From Curtobacterium sp. ISL-83 (GTDB taxonomy: Bacteria; Actinomycetota; Actinomycetes; Actinomycetales; Microbacteriaceae), in the NCBI RefSeq assembly GCF_018613895.1, contig NZ_JAGGPH010000012.1, positions 62,001 through 126,000 on the forward strand: DNA of 64,000 bases, in the 5' to 3' direction. Positions 25,337 through 33,285 of the stretch are shown in pieces; the stretch's first letter is position 1, and every line of letters begins with the position of its first letter. Both the position numbers and the translations under genes were made by a program. Under the pieces are notes generated by a model that ran no database searches, was not told where the DNA came from, and saw only the letters and a list, made by a program, of their open reading frames with translations.

Positions 25337-26662
25337 ATGACGACGGCGACTCCCGCCGCACCGACGAAGGGCACCCCGTTCCGTGGGCGCATCCGTGGGC
25401 GCGTCCTCCTCCTGCTCTGCATCATGTACGCGATCTCGTACGTCGACCGCACGAACATCTCCACCGCGCTCCCCCACATCACGGAGGAGTTCGGCTTCAA
25501 CGAGACGACCGCCGGACTCATCGTGTCGGCGTTCGCGCTCCCCTACGCCCTCCTGCAGGTCTTCGGGGGCACGATCGCCGAGAAGTTCGGCCCACGGAGG
25601 GCGCTCTTCGTCATCACCGTGCTGTGGGGCGTCGCCACGCTCTGGACCGGGCTCTCCGTCGGCTTCTGGACCCTCGCCGCCGCCCGGTTCCTGCTCGGGC
25701 TCACCGAGGCCGCTGCCTTCCCCGCTGCGACGCAGGCGATGAGCCGCTGGATCCCGCGCGACCGGAACGGCTTCGCGCAGGGCGTCGTGCACTCCGCGGC
25801 CCGGCTCGGCAACGCGCTCGCCCCGCTCCTCGTCGCCTGGGTGATCGGCGCCACCGGCAGCTGGCGCTGGGCGTTCTTCGCCACGGCCGTGCTGTCCATC
25901 GCCTGGGGCATCGTCTGGTTCGTCTGGTTCCGCGACAAGCCCGAGGACGCCGCCCGCATCAAGCGGGTCGAGCTCGACGAGCTCCCGCCCGTCGAGACCC
26001 GCGCCACCCGACCGCCCGTCCCGTGGCGCACCCTCGCCCGGCAGATCCTGCCGGTGACCTTCGTGGACTTCGGCTACGGCTGGACCCTCTGGGTGTTCCT
26101 CACCTGGATCCCGACGTTCCTCAGCGACACGTACGGCCTGCCGATCGCCGCGTTCGCCCTGTTCACCACGCTCGTCCTGCTCGCCGGGGTGGTCGGCGAC
26201 ACGGTCGGCGGCGTGCTGAGCGACCGGCTGATCCACCGCGGTGGGAACACCAGGCACGCCCGTCGGGCCATCCTGGTCGTCGGCCTCGGCGGGTCGCTCG
26301 TCTGCCTGCTCCCCCTCGTGATCGGGCGGGGACTCGTGGTCGCCACCGTCTCGCTGGCACTGTCGTTCTTCTTCCTGGAGCTCTGCAACGCGAACCTCTG
26401 GGCCATCCCGATGGACGTCGCACCCCAGTGGTCCGGCACCGCCTCCGGCTTCATGAACACCGGGTTCGGCATCGCCGGAGTCCTCTCGCCGATCGTGTTC
26501 GGGGTGCTCGTCGACACGTCGGGGTGGCAGCTGCCGTTCGGGCTCTCGTGCGTGCTGCTCGGTGCCGCCGCGGTCGTCGCGTGGCGCATGAAGCCGCAGC
26601 GCCTGACCGTCACCGACGGGGTGCTGGAGATCGGCACGCCCAAGGTGGAGCAGCCCGCCTGA
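25337..26662 (+). CDS. MFS transporter, ACS (anion:cation symporter) type
   Basis: A 441-residue, 12-helix permease. The N-terminal [12 protein letters not shown] and the loop 2-3 motif [14 protein letters not shown] are characteristic of the anion:cation symporter group, whose members take up organic anions such as hexuronates, galactonate, tartrate, phthalate or pantothenate. The helix 4 segment [15 protein letters not shown] fits. No catabolic gene stands beside it, so the substrate is unknown. It is the only plus-strand gene in the region, diverging from uvrB and converging on the acyltransferase. Confidence 0.9.
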   Translation: MTTATPAAPTKGTPFRGRIRGRVLLLLCIMYAISYVDRTNISTALPHITEEFGFNETTAGLIVSAFALPYALLQVFGGTIAEKFGPRRALFVITVLWGVATLWTGLSVGFWTLAAARFLLGLTEAAAFPAATQAMSRWIPRDRNGFAQGVVHSAARLGNALAPLLVAWVIGATGSWRWAFFATAVLSIAWGIVWFVWFRDKPEDAARIKRVELDELPPVETRATRPPVPWRTLARQILPVTFVDFGYGWTLWVFLTWIPTFLSDTYGLPIAAFALFTTLVLLAGVVGDTVGGVLSDRLIHRGGNTRHARRAILVVGLGGSLVCLLPLVIGRGLVVATVSLALSFFFLELCNANLWAIPMDVAPQWSGTASGFMNTGFGIAGVLSPIVFGVLVDTSGWQLPFGLSCVLLGAAAVVAWRMKPQRLTVTDGVLEIGTPKVEQPA

Positions 26663-26668
26663 CCGCGG

Positions 26669-26702
26669 GTGGCGGACGGGAGGCGCGCCCTCCGTCCGCC
26701 AC
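26669..26702. terminator. GGGAGGC-family palindrome between MFS and acyltransferase genes
   Basis: Arms GTGGCGGACGG (26669-26679) and 26692-26702 are perfect complements, with GGAGGCGCGCCCTCC as the inner part. It starts 7 bases past the transporter stop and can serve both convergent genes. Confidence 0.65.
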
Positions 26703-26725
26703 ACAGCGCGCGCCCGGCGCGCGCA

Positions 26726-26770
26726 CCGTGCCGACCCACACGGTGCCGACCCGCCCCATGCCGACCCGCC
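26726..26770. repeat. 15-base tandem repeat, three copies
   Basis: RTGCCGACCC recurs at 26728, 26743 and 26758 with a strict 15-base period in the gap after the MFS gene. Confidence 0.7.
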
Positions 26771-26856
26771 ACCTGGCGGACCAGCGGCGCGCAGCCGCGC
26801 CGCACCGTGCCTCCAGACCGCGGCGTCCGCCTGCCGGACCGGAGCCGGAGTCGGGC

Positions 26857-28215
26857 TCAGCGCGCGGCGGGTCCCACGTCGTCCGTCTCCCCCACCAGCG
26901 CATCATCCGGTTCCACCGGCTCGGGGCTGGGCTGCGGCAGCGGTCGCACCGCGGCCCGCTTCCGCGCACGTTCCTCGCGCTGCCCGCGGGACGCGAGCGA
27001 CGGCCGACCGGTCAGCGGGACGCTGAGCGGCGTCCAGCGGAACAGCTCCGTGGCGGCCACCGACAGCACGAGCACCAGCAGGTAGGTGACGAGGGTGAGC
27101 CAGGGCCGCGGCACGGCGGCTTCGAGCCAGCTGTCGCCGTAGAGCAGGATCCAGATCATGAACGGGTGGGCCAGGAAGATGCCGAAGGACCGGTCCGAGC
27201 CGTAGTCGATGAAGCGGGCGAGGGGGCTCCCGGGCCGTCGACGGTCGGCCCACCGTGCACCGATCGCCAGGAACCCGACGAACACGGCGGTGCTCCAGAT
27301 CACCTGCATCGGCTGCAACGCCGTGCCCGCGGCGGACAACGACAGTCCGGCGCCGACCTGCAGCGCCCACACGCCCAGGGTCAGGGCCCCGACGCCCACG
27401 AAGCCCCAGAGCACCGCGCGCCGGTGCACCCGGATGAACTGCAGGAAACTCTCGGCGTGGTCCGCGGCGATCGCACCCGACACGATGAAGAACACGTACG
27501 AGAAGAAGAACTGCTCCTGGTAGCCGTGCAACCAGGCCACCGAGTCCGGGAAGTACGCGTAGGCGGCGAACACGACCAGCTGCACCACCAGCGTGACCGC
27601 GAGCGTCGCGACGTGGTGCCCCCGGGTCCGCCGCACCAGCCAGACGATCACGGGCAGCAACAGGTACACCTGCATCGTCACGAGCAGGAAGTACAGGTGG
27701 TACCAGGACGTGCCGGTGACGATGCCCTCGGCGGCGGTGCGGACCAGGTCGGGGACGTCGCCGCGCCTGGTCGAACTGTGCAGCCAGGAAGCGACGACGT
27801 ACACGACCGACCAGGCGAGGTACGGCACCCCGACGAGCAGGAACCGTTTCGGCCAGAACTGCGCCATCGGCCGCGGGCGGAGCGTGTAGCTGTACACGAG
27901 CACGAACGCCGTGAGCGAGAAGAACACGAGGCGCGTGAAGTGCAGGAGCCCGAGCATCGCCATCTGTCCGACGTCGTCAGAGGCGGCGGTGTGGCTCGTG
28001 GTGTGCACCCCGATCACGCACGCGAACGTGAGGATCCGGAGGACGTCGACCTCGTACAGGTGCCGGGGTCGGCCGGATGCCGTCCGGGTCGGGGTCTGGG
28101 TGCCCGTCGCGACGGCTGCAGGCTCCGCGGCGGTGCCGTGCAGCGTTCCTGCCGTGGTGCCGTGCGGGGTTCCCGCGGCGGCGCCGTGCGGGGTTCCCGC
28201 GGCGGTGCCGGTCAC
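26857..28215 (-). CDS. Acyltransferase-3 family membrane protein
   Basis: A 452-residue integral membrane protein with about ten helices. After a low-complexity N-terminus, LYEVDVLRILTFACVIGVHTTSH carries the family's N-terminal R and H in its first helix. These enzymes carry acyl groups from cytoplasmic donors to sugars or lipids at the cell surface. The first ~45 residues contain an 8-residue repeat (AGTPHGAA) arising from 24-base DNA repeats. The GTG start overlaps the ligase stop as GTGA. With the ligase and the hydrolase upstream it suggests an acyl-modification pathway, but this is inference. Confidence 0.88.
   Translation of the reverse strand: MTGTAAGTPHGAAAGTPHGTTAGTLHGTAAEPAAVATGTQTPTRTASGRPRHLYEVDVLRILTFACVIGVHTTSHTAASDDVGQMAMLGLLHFTRLVFFSLTAFVLVYSYTLRPRPMAQFWPKRFLLVGVPYLAWSVVYVVASWLHSSTRRGDVPDLVRTAAEGIVTGTSWYHLYFLLVTMQVYLLLPVIVWLVRRTRGHHVATLAVTLVVQLVVFAAYAYFPDSVAWLHGYQEQFFFSYVFFIVSGAIAADHAESFLQFIRVHRRAVLWGFVGVGALTLGVWALQVGAGLSLSAAGTALQPMQVIWSTAVFVGFLAIGARWADRRRPGSPLARFIDYGSDRSFGIFLAHPFMIWILLYGDSWLEAAVPRPWLTLVTYLLVLVLSVAATELFRWTPLSVPLTGRPSLASRGQREERARKRAAVRPLPQPSPEPVEPDDALVGETDDVGPAAR
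28127..28213. repeat. 24-base tandem repeat in acyltransferase N-terminus
   Basis: Units at 28127, 28151, 28175 and a partial one at 28199 share GCGGCGGTGCCGTGC-GTTCC. The 24-base period keeps frame, giving repeated TPHG-type octapeptides. Confidence 0.85.
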
Positions 28216-29759
28216 GACCGTCCCGCCATCGTCCGGACCCGCGAGCGCTGCACCTTGCCGGTCGGTGCGCGGGGCAGGTCGGGCACGACGACGATCTCGA
28301 CGGGCCGACGGAAGCGTGCGAGGTGCGCCTCGGCGCGGGCCGCGAGGTCCGCGACCAGCCCCGGGACGTCGACCGGATCCCCCGGCTGCGGGATGACGTA
28401 CGCCACCGGGACCGCACCGAGGACCTCGTCTGGTCGGCCGACGACCACGGCCTCGAGGACCCTCGGATCGCCGAGCAGGACGTCCTCGACCTCGGACGGG
28501 TAGACCTTCTCGCCACCGCGGTTGATGACGTCGTCGGACCGCCCGGCGAGCGACACCCAGCCGTCCGCGGAGACCGATCCCACGTCCCCCGTGCTGAGCC
28601 AGCCGGCGTCGTCGAAGCGTTCGGCGGCGCGGCCGAACAGGTAGCGGTGCACGATGCCAGAACCGCGGACCCAGAGCGCGCCGACCTCGTCCGCGGGCAG
28701 GACCCGTCCGTCCTCGCCCCGGACCTGCACCTCCGACCCGACCGGGACGCCGACCGAGCCGGGCCGGGGAGCCGCTCCGAGTGGCGTCGCCGTGATCTGC
28801 GAGGCGCCTTCGGTCATGCCCCAGCTCACGACCAGCGGGATGTCGCCGAGCGCCGCACGGACGGGCTCCGGCAGCGGCGCCGAGGCGCTGCGCACGAACC
28901 GGAGTCCCTCCGGGAAGGCGAGCGGTCCGGTCCTCGCGAGCACCGCGAGGATCGCCGGCACGGCGTTCAGCCAGGTGACCCGCCGCTCGGCGAGCAGCTC
29001 CCAGAAGCCCGTGCGGCGGAAGCGCCGGTCGACCACCAGGGTCGCGCCGGCGACGAGCGTCGCCAGCAGGCCGACCACCTCGGCGTTGACGTGGAACAGC
29101 GGGAGCGAGTTGAAGCCGCGGTCGTCCGCCGTCAGGGCGTTGTGCCGGGCGACGGCACGGGCGACGACGAGCAACTGGGACTCGGGGAGCTCGACGCCCT
29201 TCGGGGTGCCGGTCGACCCCGAGGTGAACAGGACGACCGAGCCCTCACCCGGTGCGTCCGGGTTCGTCACCGGGACCTCGCCGTCGCGCACGGCGGACGG
29301 GAGGAACGTGGTCGGGTCGATCTGGCCGGCGGCGGCTCCGGGGACGGCCGGTTCCGGATCACCGCCCTGTCCCCCCGCGGCCGCAGGGTCGCGGTCGGAG
29401 ACGACCACGGAGGCACCGCCGATGAGGTCGGCGAGGCGTCGGGGCTCGGTCGACGGTTGGCCGGTGTCGACGGGGACGGCCCGGCGACCGGTCGCGAGCG
29501 CGGCCAGGTGGACGACCGCGAACGACAGCGGGTCGCCCACGTCGACGAGGACGGCACCGGACGGTGCCACACCGAGCGCGTCGAACGTCGCACTCCACGC
29601 GGACACGGCCGCGTCGAGGGCGCCGTAGGTCAGGACGCGGTCGGATCGCGCGTCTTCCAGGTAGGCGCGCGCTGCATCCCGCGCCGCGCGGGCACGGATG
29701 AGGGCGCGGAGGTCCGGGTCGTCGCCCGCGCGGTGGTCGCCAGCTCTGTGCACCCCCAC
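28212..29759 (-). CDS. Adenylate-forming (ANL) acyl-CoA synthetase-like ligase
   Basis: This 515-residue ANL-superfamily enzyme activates a carboxylic acid as acyl-AMP and probably transfers it to CoA. The P-loop TSGSTGTPKG is at 179-188. The aromatic-region WGMTEGASQ, the GWLSTGDVG and GRSDDVINRGGEKVYP hinge motifs, and the C-terminal lysine K502 in PTGKVQRSRV are all intact, so it should be active. There is no carrier-protein domain. Start GTG at 29759 or 29753. It is coupled to the acyltransferase by a 4-base overlap. The acid substrate cannot be told. Confidence 0.9.
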   Translation of the reverse strand: MGVHRAGDHRAGDDPDLRALIRARAARDAARAYLEDARSDRVLTYGALDAAVSAWSATFDALGVAPSGAVLVDVGDPLSFAVVHLAALATGRRAVPVDTGQPSTEPRRLADLIGGASVVVSDRDPAAAGGQGGDPEPAVPGAAAGQIDPTTFLPSAVRDGEVPVTNPDAPGEGSVVLFTSGSTGTPKGVELPESQLLVVARAVARHNALTADDRGFNSLPLFHVNAEVVGLLATLVAGATLVVDRRFRRTGFWELLAERRVTWLNAVPAILAVLARTGPLAFPEGLRFVRSASAPLPEPVRAALGDIPLVVSWGMTEGASQITATPLGAAPRPGSVGVPVGSEVQVRGEDGRVLPADEVGALWVRGSGIVHRYLFGRAAERFDDAGWLSTGDVGSVSADGWVSLAGRSDDVINRGGEKVYPSEVEDVLLGDPRVLEAVVVGRPDEVLGAVPVAYVIPQPGDPVDVPGLVADLAARAEAHLARFRRPVEIVVVPDLPRAPTGKVQRSRVRTMAGRS

Positions 29760-29794
29760 AGCGTATTTCCGCTTCCTATGTGCGCTCGGAGGGG

Positions 29795-29870
29795 AACCGT
29801 CACGTTCGCTCGGCGGGAACCGTCACGCGCGGTCGGCGGGGAACCGTCACGCGCGGTCGGCGGGGAACCG
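29795..29870. repeat. 24/23-base tandem repeat spanning the hydrolase stop
   Basis: The last seven codons of the hydrolase plus its TGA (29847-29870) are followed by an exact second copy (29823-29846) and a diverged third copy (about 29800-29822). Stop triplets therefore recur at 29847, 29823 and, out of frame, 29800. Confidence 0.85.
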
Positions 29871-30884
29871 GTGGAGCAGCCACTGCCACAGGGGGAGCAT
29901 CCGCGGAGTCTGGTCGCGCCCGAGCGGGGTGGAGTCGTCGATGATCCGCGAGTGTGCCTGCGCCGGTCCGCCGACGTCGATGTCGGTCAGGATCGCGTGC
30001 GGATCGGCGCCGGCGACCGGCGGTGTGGTGTCGGTGCGGAACGGCCCCGTCGGACCGTCGAGCCCGAGCACCTTCCACGACCCGCGGATCCGGGGACCGA
30101 ACTCGTCGCGCACGTCGTCGATCGCGTACAGGCGGGCGACCGGCGTCTTGCCGGGGTGGTCCATCCACGCGGCGTGGGCGGACCCGAGTGACTCCACCGG
30201 CGACGAGAACATCACCGCACCGCGGACGCTCCGGATGTGGGAGATGTACGCCGCCTCTCCCCCGCCCTGCGAGTGCCCCGCGACGACGATGTCCTGCCAC
30301 GCGATGGCGGTGTCGCCCTGCAGGAAGCGCCCCCACCCGCCGCGGGGGTCGTGGTCGTCGAGGTACGCGATGGCGTCACGGAAGCGGGACACGATCGATC
30401 CCGCGGGGGTGACGTCGCTCACGGCCGAGGGGCGGCTGCCGTCGAACCGGTTGCGTTGCACGGCGCCGTAGCAGTGCGGGTCGGCCTGGCAGGTGCCGGA
30501 GAGCGTCTGCCCGAGGTTCCAGTAGTCCAGGCCGAGCACGTGGTACCCGTCCTGCAGGGCCGCCCCGAGGAACCGCTGGTAGTCAGCGGGCTTGGCCCGG
30601 GTCGCCGGCAGGAACAGGAGCAGTGGTCCGTCCGCGTTCGTCCGCGCCGCGAAGTCGTCGCGGTTCGGCTCCAGGCGCTTACCGCCGACGGAACCGAGCC
30701 GGAAGCGGTGGAACTGCCCAGCGGGGCCAGTGTCGTTCCGCGGCGCAGCGTGTGCGGCCACCAGACCGTGCTCAGCGACGCGCTCCCCGCCGAGCACGTT
30801 CGCGGCGACGAGCGCGGCGAGGCCCATCGCGACGAGCACGACGGAGGCGACCGCGAGCAGCAGACGGTGTCGAGAGACGTTCAC
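29847..30884 (-). CDS. Exported or membrane-anchored alpha/beta hydrolase-fold protein
   Basis: The 345-residue protein begins with a hydrophobic helix (about 6-30) that could be an uncleaved signal anchor. The nucleophile elbow is AGHSQGGG with S205. Two cysteines close together in GTCQADPHC suggest a disulfide and so an extracytoplasmic location. Its exact family is not one I recognise; it could be an esterase or lipase-like enzyme. The GTG start overlaps the coaE stop as GTGA, and the longer frame upstream is a coaE shadow. It precedes the ligase gene by 87 bases. Confidence 0.8.
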   Translation of the reverse strand: MNVSRHRLLLAVASVVLVAMGLAALVAANVLGGERVAEHGLVAAHAAPRNDTGPAGQFHRFRLGSVGGKRLEPNRDDFAARTNADGPLLLFLPATRAKPADYQRFLGAALQDGYHVLGLDYWNLGQTLSGTCQADPHCYGAVQRNRFDGSRPSAVSDVTPAGSIVSRFRDAIAYLDDHDPRGGWGRFLQGDTAIAWQDIVVAGHSQGGGEAAYISHIRSVRGAVMFSSPVESLGSAHAAWMDHPGKTPVARLYAIDDVRDEFGPRIRGSWKVLGLDGPTGPFRTDTTPPVAGADPHAILTDIDVGGPAQAHSRIIDDSTPLGRDQTPRMLPLWQWLLHRFPADRA

Positions 30885-31483
30885 GAGGCGATGCGGGCCC
30901 AGACCTCGTCCGCCGACGCGACCGTGCGCTCGAGGGCCCCCGTCGCGTCGACGACCTCGTCCGCCAGGGCGAGACGCTCCTCGTCGCTGGCCTGCGCGGC
31001 GACCCGCCGCTCGGCCTCGGTGCGGGACATGCCGCGGTGGGCCACGAGGCGCTCCACGCGCTGTGCCGCCGGCGCGTCGACCACGACGACCGCGTCGAAC
31101 CGGAGCGGACGGCTCCCCTGTGCCTCGGCGAGGAGCGGGACGTCGTAGACCACGATCGCCTCCGGGTCGGCGGCGGCTGCTGCGTCGAACGCCAGCTGCG
31201 CGAGCCGCCAGACCTCCGGGTGCGTGATCGCCTCGAGGTCCTTGCGGGCGGCGACGTCGGCGAAGACGATCGCGCCGAGGGCCGGACGGTCGAGCGACCC
31301 GTCCGGGGCCAGGACGGACGACCCGAAGCGCTCGGCGACGCGCGCGAGACCGGGGCTGCCGGGCGCCACGGCGTCCCGGGCCAACCGGTCGGCGTCGACC
31401 ACGACCGCGCCGTGCTCCGCCCACCGCTTGGAGACCGTCGACTTGCCCGCGGCGATGCCGCCCGTGAGACCGATGATGCGCAC
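30881..31483 (-). CDS. coaE: Dephospho-CoA kinase
   Basis: This is the last enzyme of coenzyme A synthesis, phosphorylating the ribose of dephospho-CoA. The 200-residue protein has Walker A GLTGGIAAGKST (5-16), the conserved DADRLARDAV (30-39) and VVYDVPLLAEA. The length is that of the stand-alone enzyme. It lies just after rpsA, a common bacterial neighbour, but a strong terminator separates the two. Its stop overlaps the hydrolase start. Confidence 0.96.
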   Translation of the reverse strand: MRIIGLTGGIAAGKSTVSKRWAEHGAVVVDADRLARDAVAPGSPGLARVAERFGSSVLAPDGSLDRPALGAIVFADVAARKDLEAITHPEVWRLAQLAFDAAAAADPEAIVVYDVPLLAEAQGSRPLRFDAVVVVDAPAAQRVERLVAHRGMSRTEAERRVAAQASDEERLALADEVVDATGALERTVASADEVWARIAS

Positions 31484-31518
31484 GCGCCCAGGCTAACGGT
31501 GCGTGCTCTCGGAACGCC

Positions 31519-31556
31519 GGAAGCCCGGCACCCCCACACGGGGATGCCGGGCTTCC
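31519..31556 (-). terminator. Terminator of rpsA
   Basis: Arms GGAAGCCCGGCA (31519-31530) and 31545-31556 are perfectly complementary, with an inner CCCC/GGGG pairing. It lies 49 bases after the rpsA stop and just before coaE. Confidence 0.75.
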
Positions 31557-31604
31557 GTCAGCTGGCGAGGAGGTCGTGCTCCCTGCCGTTCCGCTCGGGC
31601 TCGA

Positions 31605-33062
31605 TCAGTTGGTCGAGCTGAGCTTCTCGCGGAGTGCCGCGAGCGATGCGTCGTCGGCCAGGGTGCCCTGACCGCTTGCCTCGCTCGTGAACGTGGACGT
31701 GGCAGCTGCCGGGAGGTCGAAGCCGCCCTGCGCCTCGTCGGCGATGGTCTTCGCGACCTGCGCCTTGTGGGCTTCCCAACGCGCCTGGGCGGCCGCGTAC
31801 TGGCCCTCCCACTCGGTGCGCTGGGTGTCGTAGCCCTCGAGCCACTCGTTCGTCTCCGGGTCGAAGCCGTCCGGGTACTTGTAGTCGCCCTTGTCGTCGT
31901 ACTCGGTCGGCATGCCGTAGAGCGCCGGGTCGAACTCCGAGCCCTCGGGGTCGACACCCTCGTTGGCCTGCTTGAGGCTGAGCGAGATGCGGCGACGGTC
32001 GAGGTCGATGTCGATGATCTTGACGAAGACCTCGTCGTTGACCGACACGACCTGCTCGGCGAGCTCGACGTGCTTGTTCGACAGCTCCGAGATGTGCACG
32101 AGGCCCTCGATGCCGTCGGCGACACGGACGAACGCACCGAACGGCACGAGCTTCGTGACCTTGCCCGGTGCGATCTGACCGATCGCGTGGGTGCGGGCGA
32201 AGACCTGCCACGGGTCTTCTTGCGTGGCCTTGAGCGAGAGCGACACGCGCTCGCGGTCCAGGTCCACCTCGAGGATCTCGACGGTGACTTCCTGACCGAC
32301 CTCGACGACCTCGCTGGCGTGCTCGATGTGCTTCCAGCTGAGCTCGGAGACGTGGACGAGACCGTCGACGCCGCCGAGGTCGACGAACGCACCGAAGTTG
32401 ACGATCGACGACACGATGCCCTTGCGGACCTGGCCCTTGTGGAGGTTGTTGAGGAACGTGGTGCGGGACTCGGACTGCGTCTGCTCGAGGAGCGCGCGGC
32501 GCGAGAGCACGACGTTGTTCCGGTTCTTGTCGAGTTCGAGGATCTTCGCCTCGAGCTCCTGACCGAGGTACGGGGTCAGGTCGCGGACGCGACGGAGCTC
32601 GATGAGCGAGGCCGGGAGGAAGCCGCGGAGGCCGATGTCCACGATCAGGCCGCCCTTGACGACCTCGATCACGGTGCCGGTCACGACGCCGTCGGACTCC
32701 TTGATCTTCTCGACGTCGCCCCACGCACGCTCGTACTGCGCCCGCTTCTTCGACAGGATCAGGCGGCCTTCCTTGTCCTCCTTCTGGAGGACCAGGGCCT
32801 CGACCTCGTCGCCGACCTTGACGACCTCGTTGGGGTCGACGTCGTGCTTGATCGAGAGCTCGCGCGAGGGGATGACACCCTCGGTCTTGTACCCGACGTC
32901 GAGGAGGACCTCGTCGCGGTCGATCTTCACGACGGTGCCGGAGATGAGATCACCGTCGTTGAAGAACTTCAGGGTCTTCTCGACCTCGGCCAGGAAGTCA
33001 TCAGCCGAACCGATGTCGTTGATGGCGACCTGCTTAGGAGCCTTGGTCGTAGTGGTTGTCAT
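31605..33062 (-). CDS. rpsA: 30S ribosomal protein S1
   Basis: S1 helps the small ribosomal subunit bind mRNA. The 485-residue protein has four S1/OB-fold repeats (each with the DGLVHVSEL, EGLVHISEL type motif) and an acidic/Gln-rich C-terminal tail, the shorter actinobacterial form. I chose the ATG at 33062 (MTTTTTKAPKQVA), with GGAG 11 bases upstream, over an upstream ATG at 33086 that adds eight residues. Codon use is strongly biased, as expected of an abundant protein. Confidence 0.97.
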   Translation of the reverse strand: MTTTTTKAPKQVAINDIGSADDFLAEVEKTLKFFNDGDLISGTVVKIDRDEVLLDVGYKTEGVIPSRELSIKHDVDPNEVVKVGDEVEALVLQKEDKEGRLILSKKRAQYERAWGDVEKIKESDGVVTGTVIEVVKGGLIVDIGLRGFLPASLIELRRVRDLTPYLGQELEAKILELDKNRNNVVLSRRALLEQTQSESRTTFLNNLHKGQVRKGIVSSIVNFGAFVDLGGVDGLVHVSELSWKHIEHASEVVEVGQEVTVEILEVDLDRERVSLSLKATQEDPWQVFARTHAIGQIAPGKVTKLVPFGAFVRVADGIEGLVHISELSNKHVELAEQVVSVNDEVFVKIIDIDLDRRRISLSLKQANEGVDPEGSEFDPALYGMPTEYDDKGDYKYPDGFDPETNEWLEGYDTQRTEWEGQYAAAQARWEAHKAQVAKTIADEAQGGFDLPAAATSTFTSEASGQGTLADDASLAALREKLSSTN

Positions 33063-33173
33063 GTAGAGATTGCTCCGAACGGACATGTGTCAGGCCTGGC
33101 AGCACGGGGAGACGAGCCCCCGGTTGGATGCGCCGCCGAGGCGGTGGTTGTGTGGCGCGGTTTGCGCCGCACA

Positions 33174-33203
33174 AGTCTAACCGCAGCGGGCGAGGCGTCA
33201 CAA
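33174..33203 (-). promoter_or_regulatory. Predicted rpsA promoter
   Basis: On the minus strand TTGTGA (33198-33203) and TAGACT (33174-33179) are separated by 18 bases, a fair match to the principal-sigma consensus TTGNNN / TANNNT. It lies about 110 bases before the rpsA start, leaving a long untranslated leader. Confidence 0.45.
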
Positions 33204-33229
33204 CCGGGTGACGGGGCGTGTCACGCACC

Positions 33230-33264
33230 GAGGCACGGTGCGGGACGGACCCGCACCGTGCCTC
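33230..33264 (-). terminator. Hairpin after the DUF885 gene (GGGAGGC-family)
   Basis: Perfect 15-bp arms GAGGCACGGTGCGGG (33230-33244) and 33250-33264 close on ACGGA. The right arm continues as GCCTCCCGG, the shared family core. It is 22 bases past the DUF885 stop. Confidence 0.7.
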
Positions 33265-33285
33265 CCGGCCGCCTTCCGGTCGGCG

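Noticed and set aside
25158-31483. Genomic island or horizontally acquired block
   Set aside because: The accessory genes have the same GC-rich character as their neighbours and are flanked by coaE and uvrB without integrase, tRNA junction or direct repeats. The lone tRNA-Leu at 40107 likewise has no integrase beside it.
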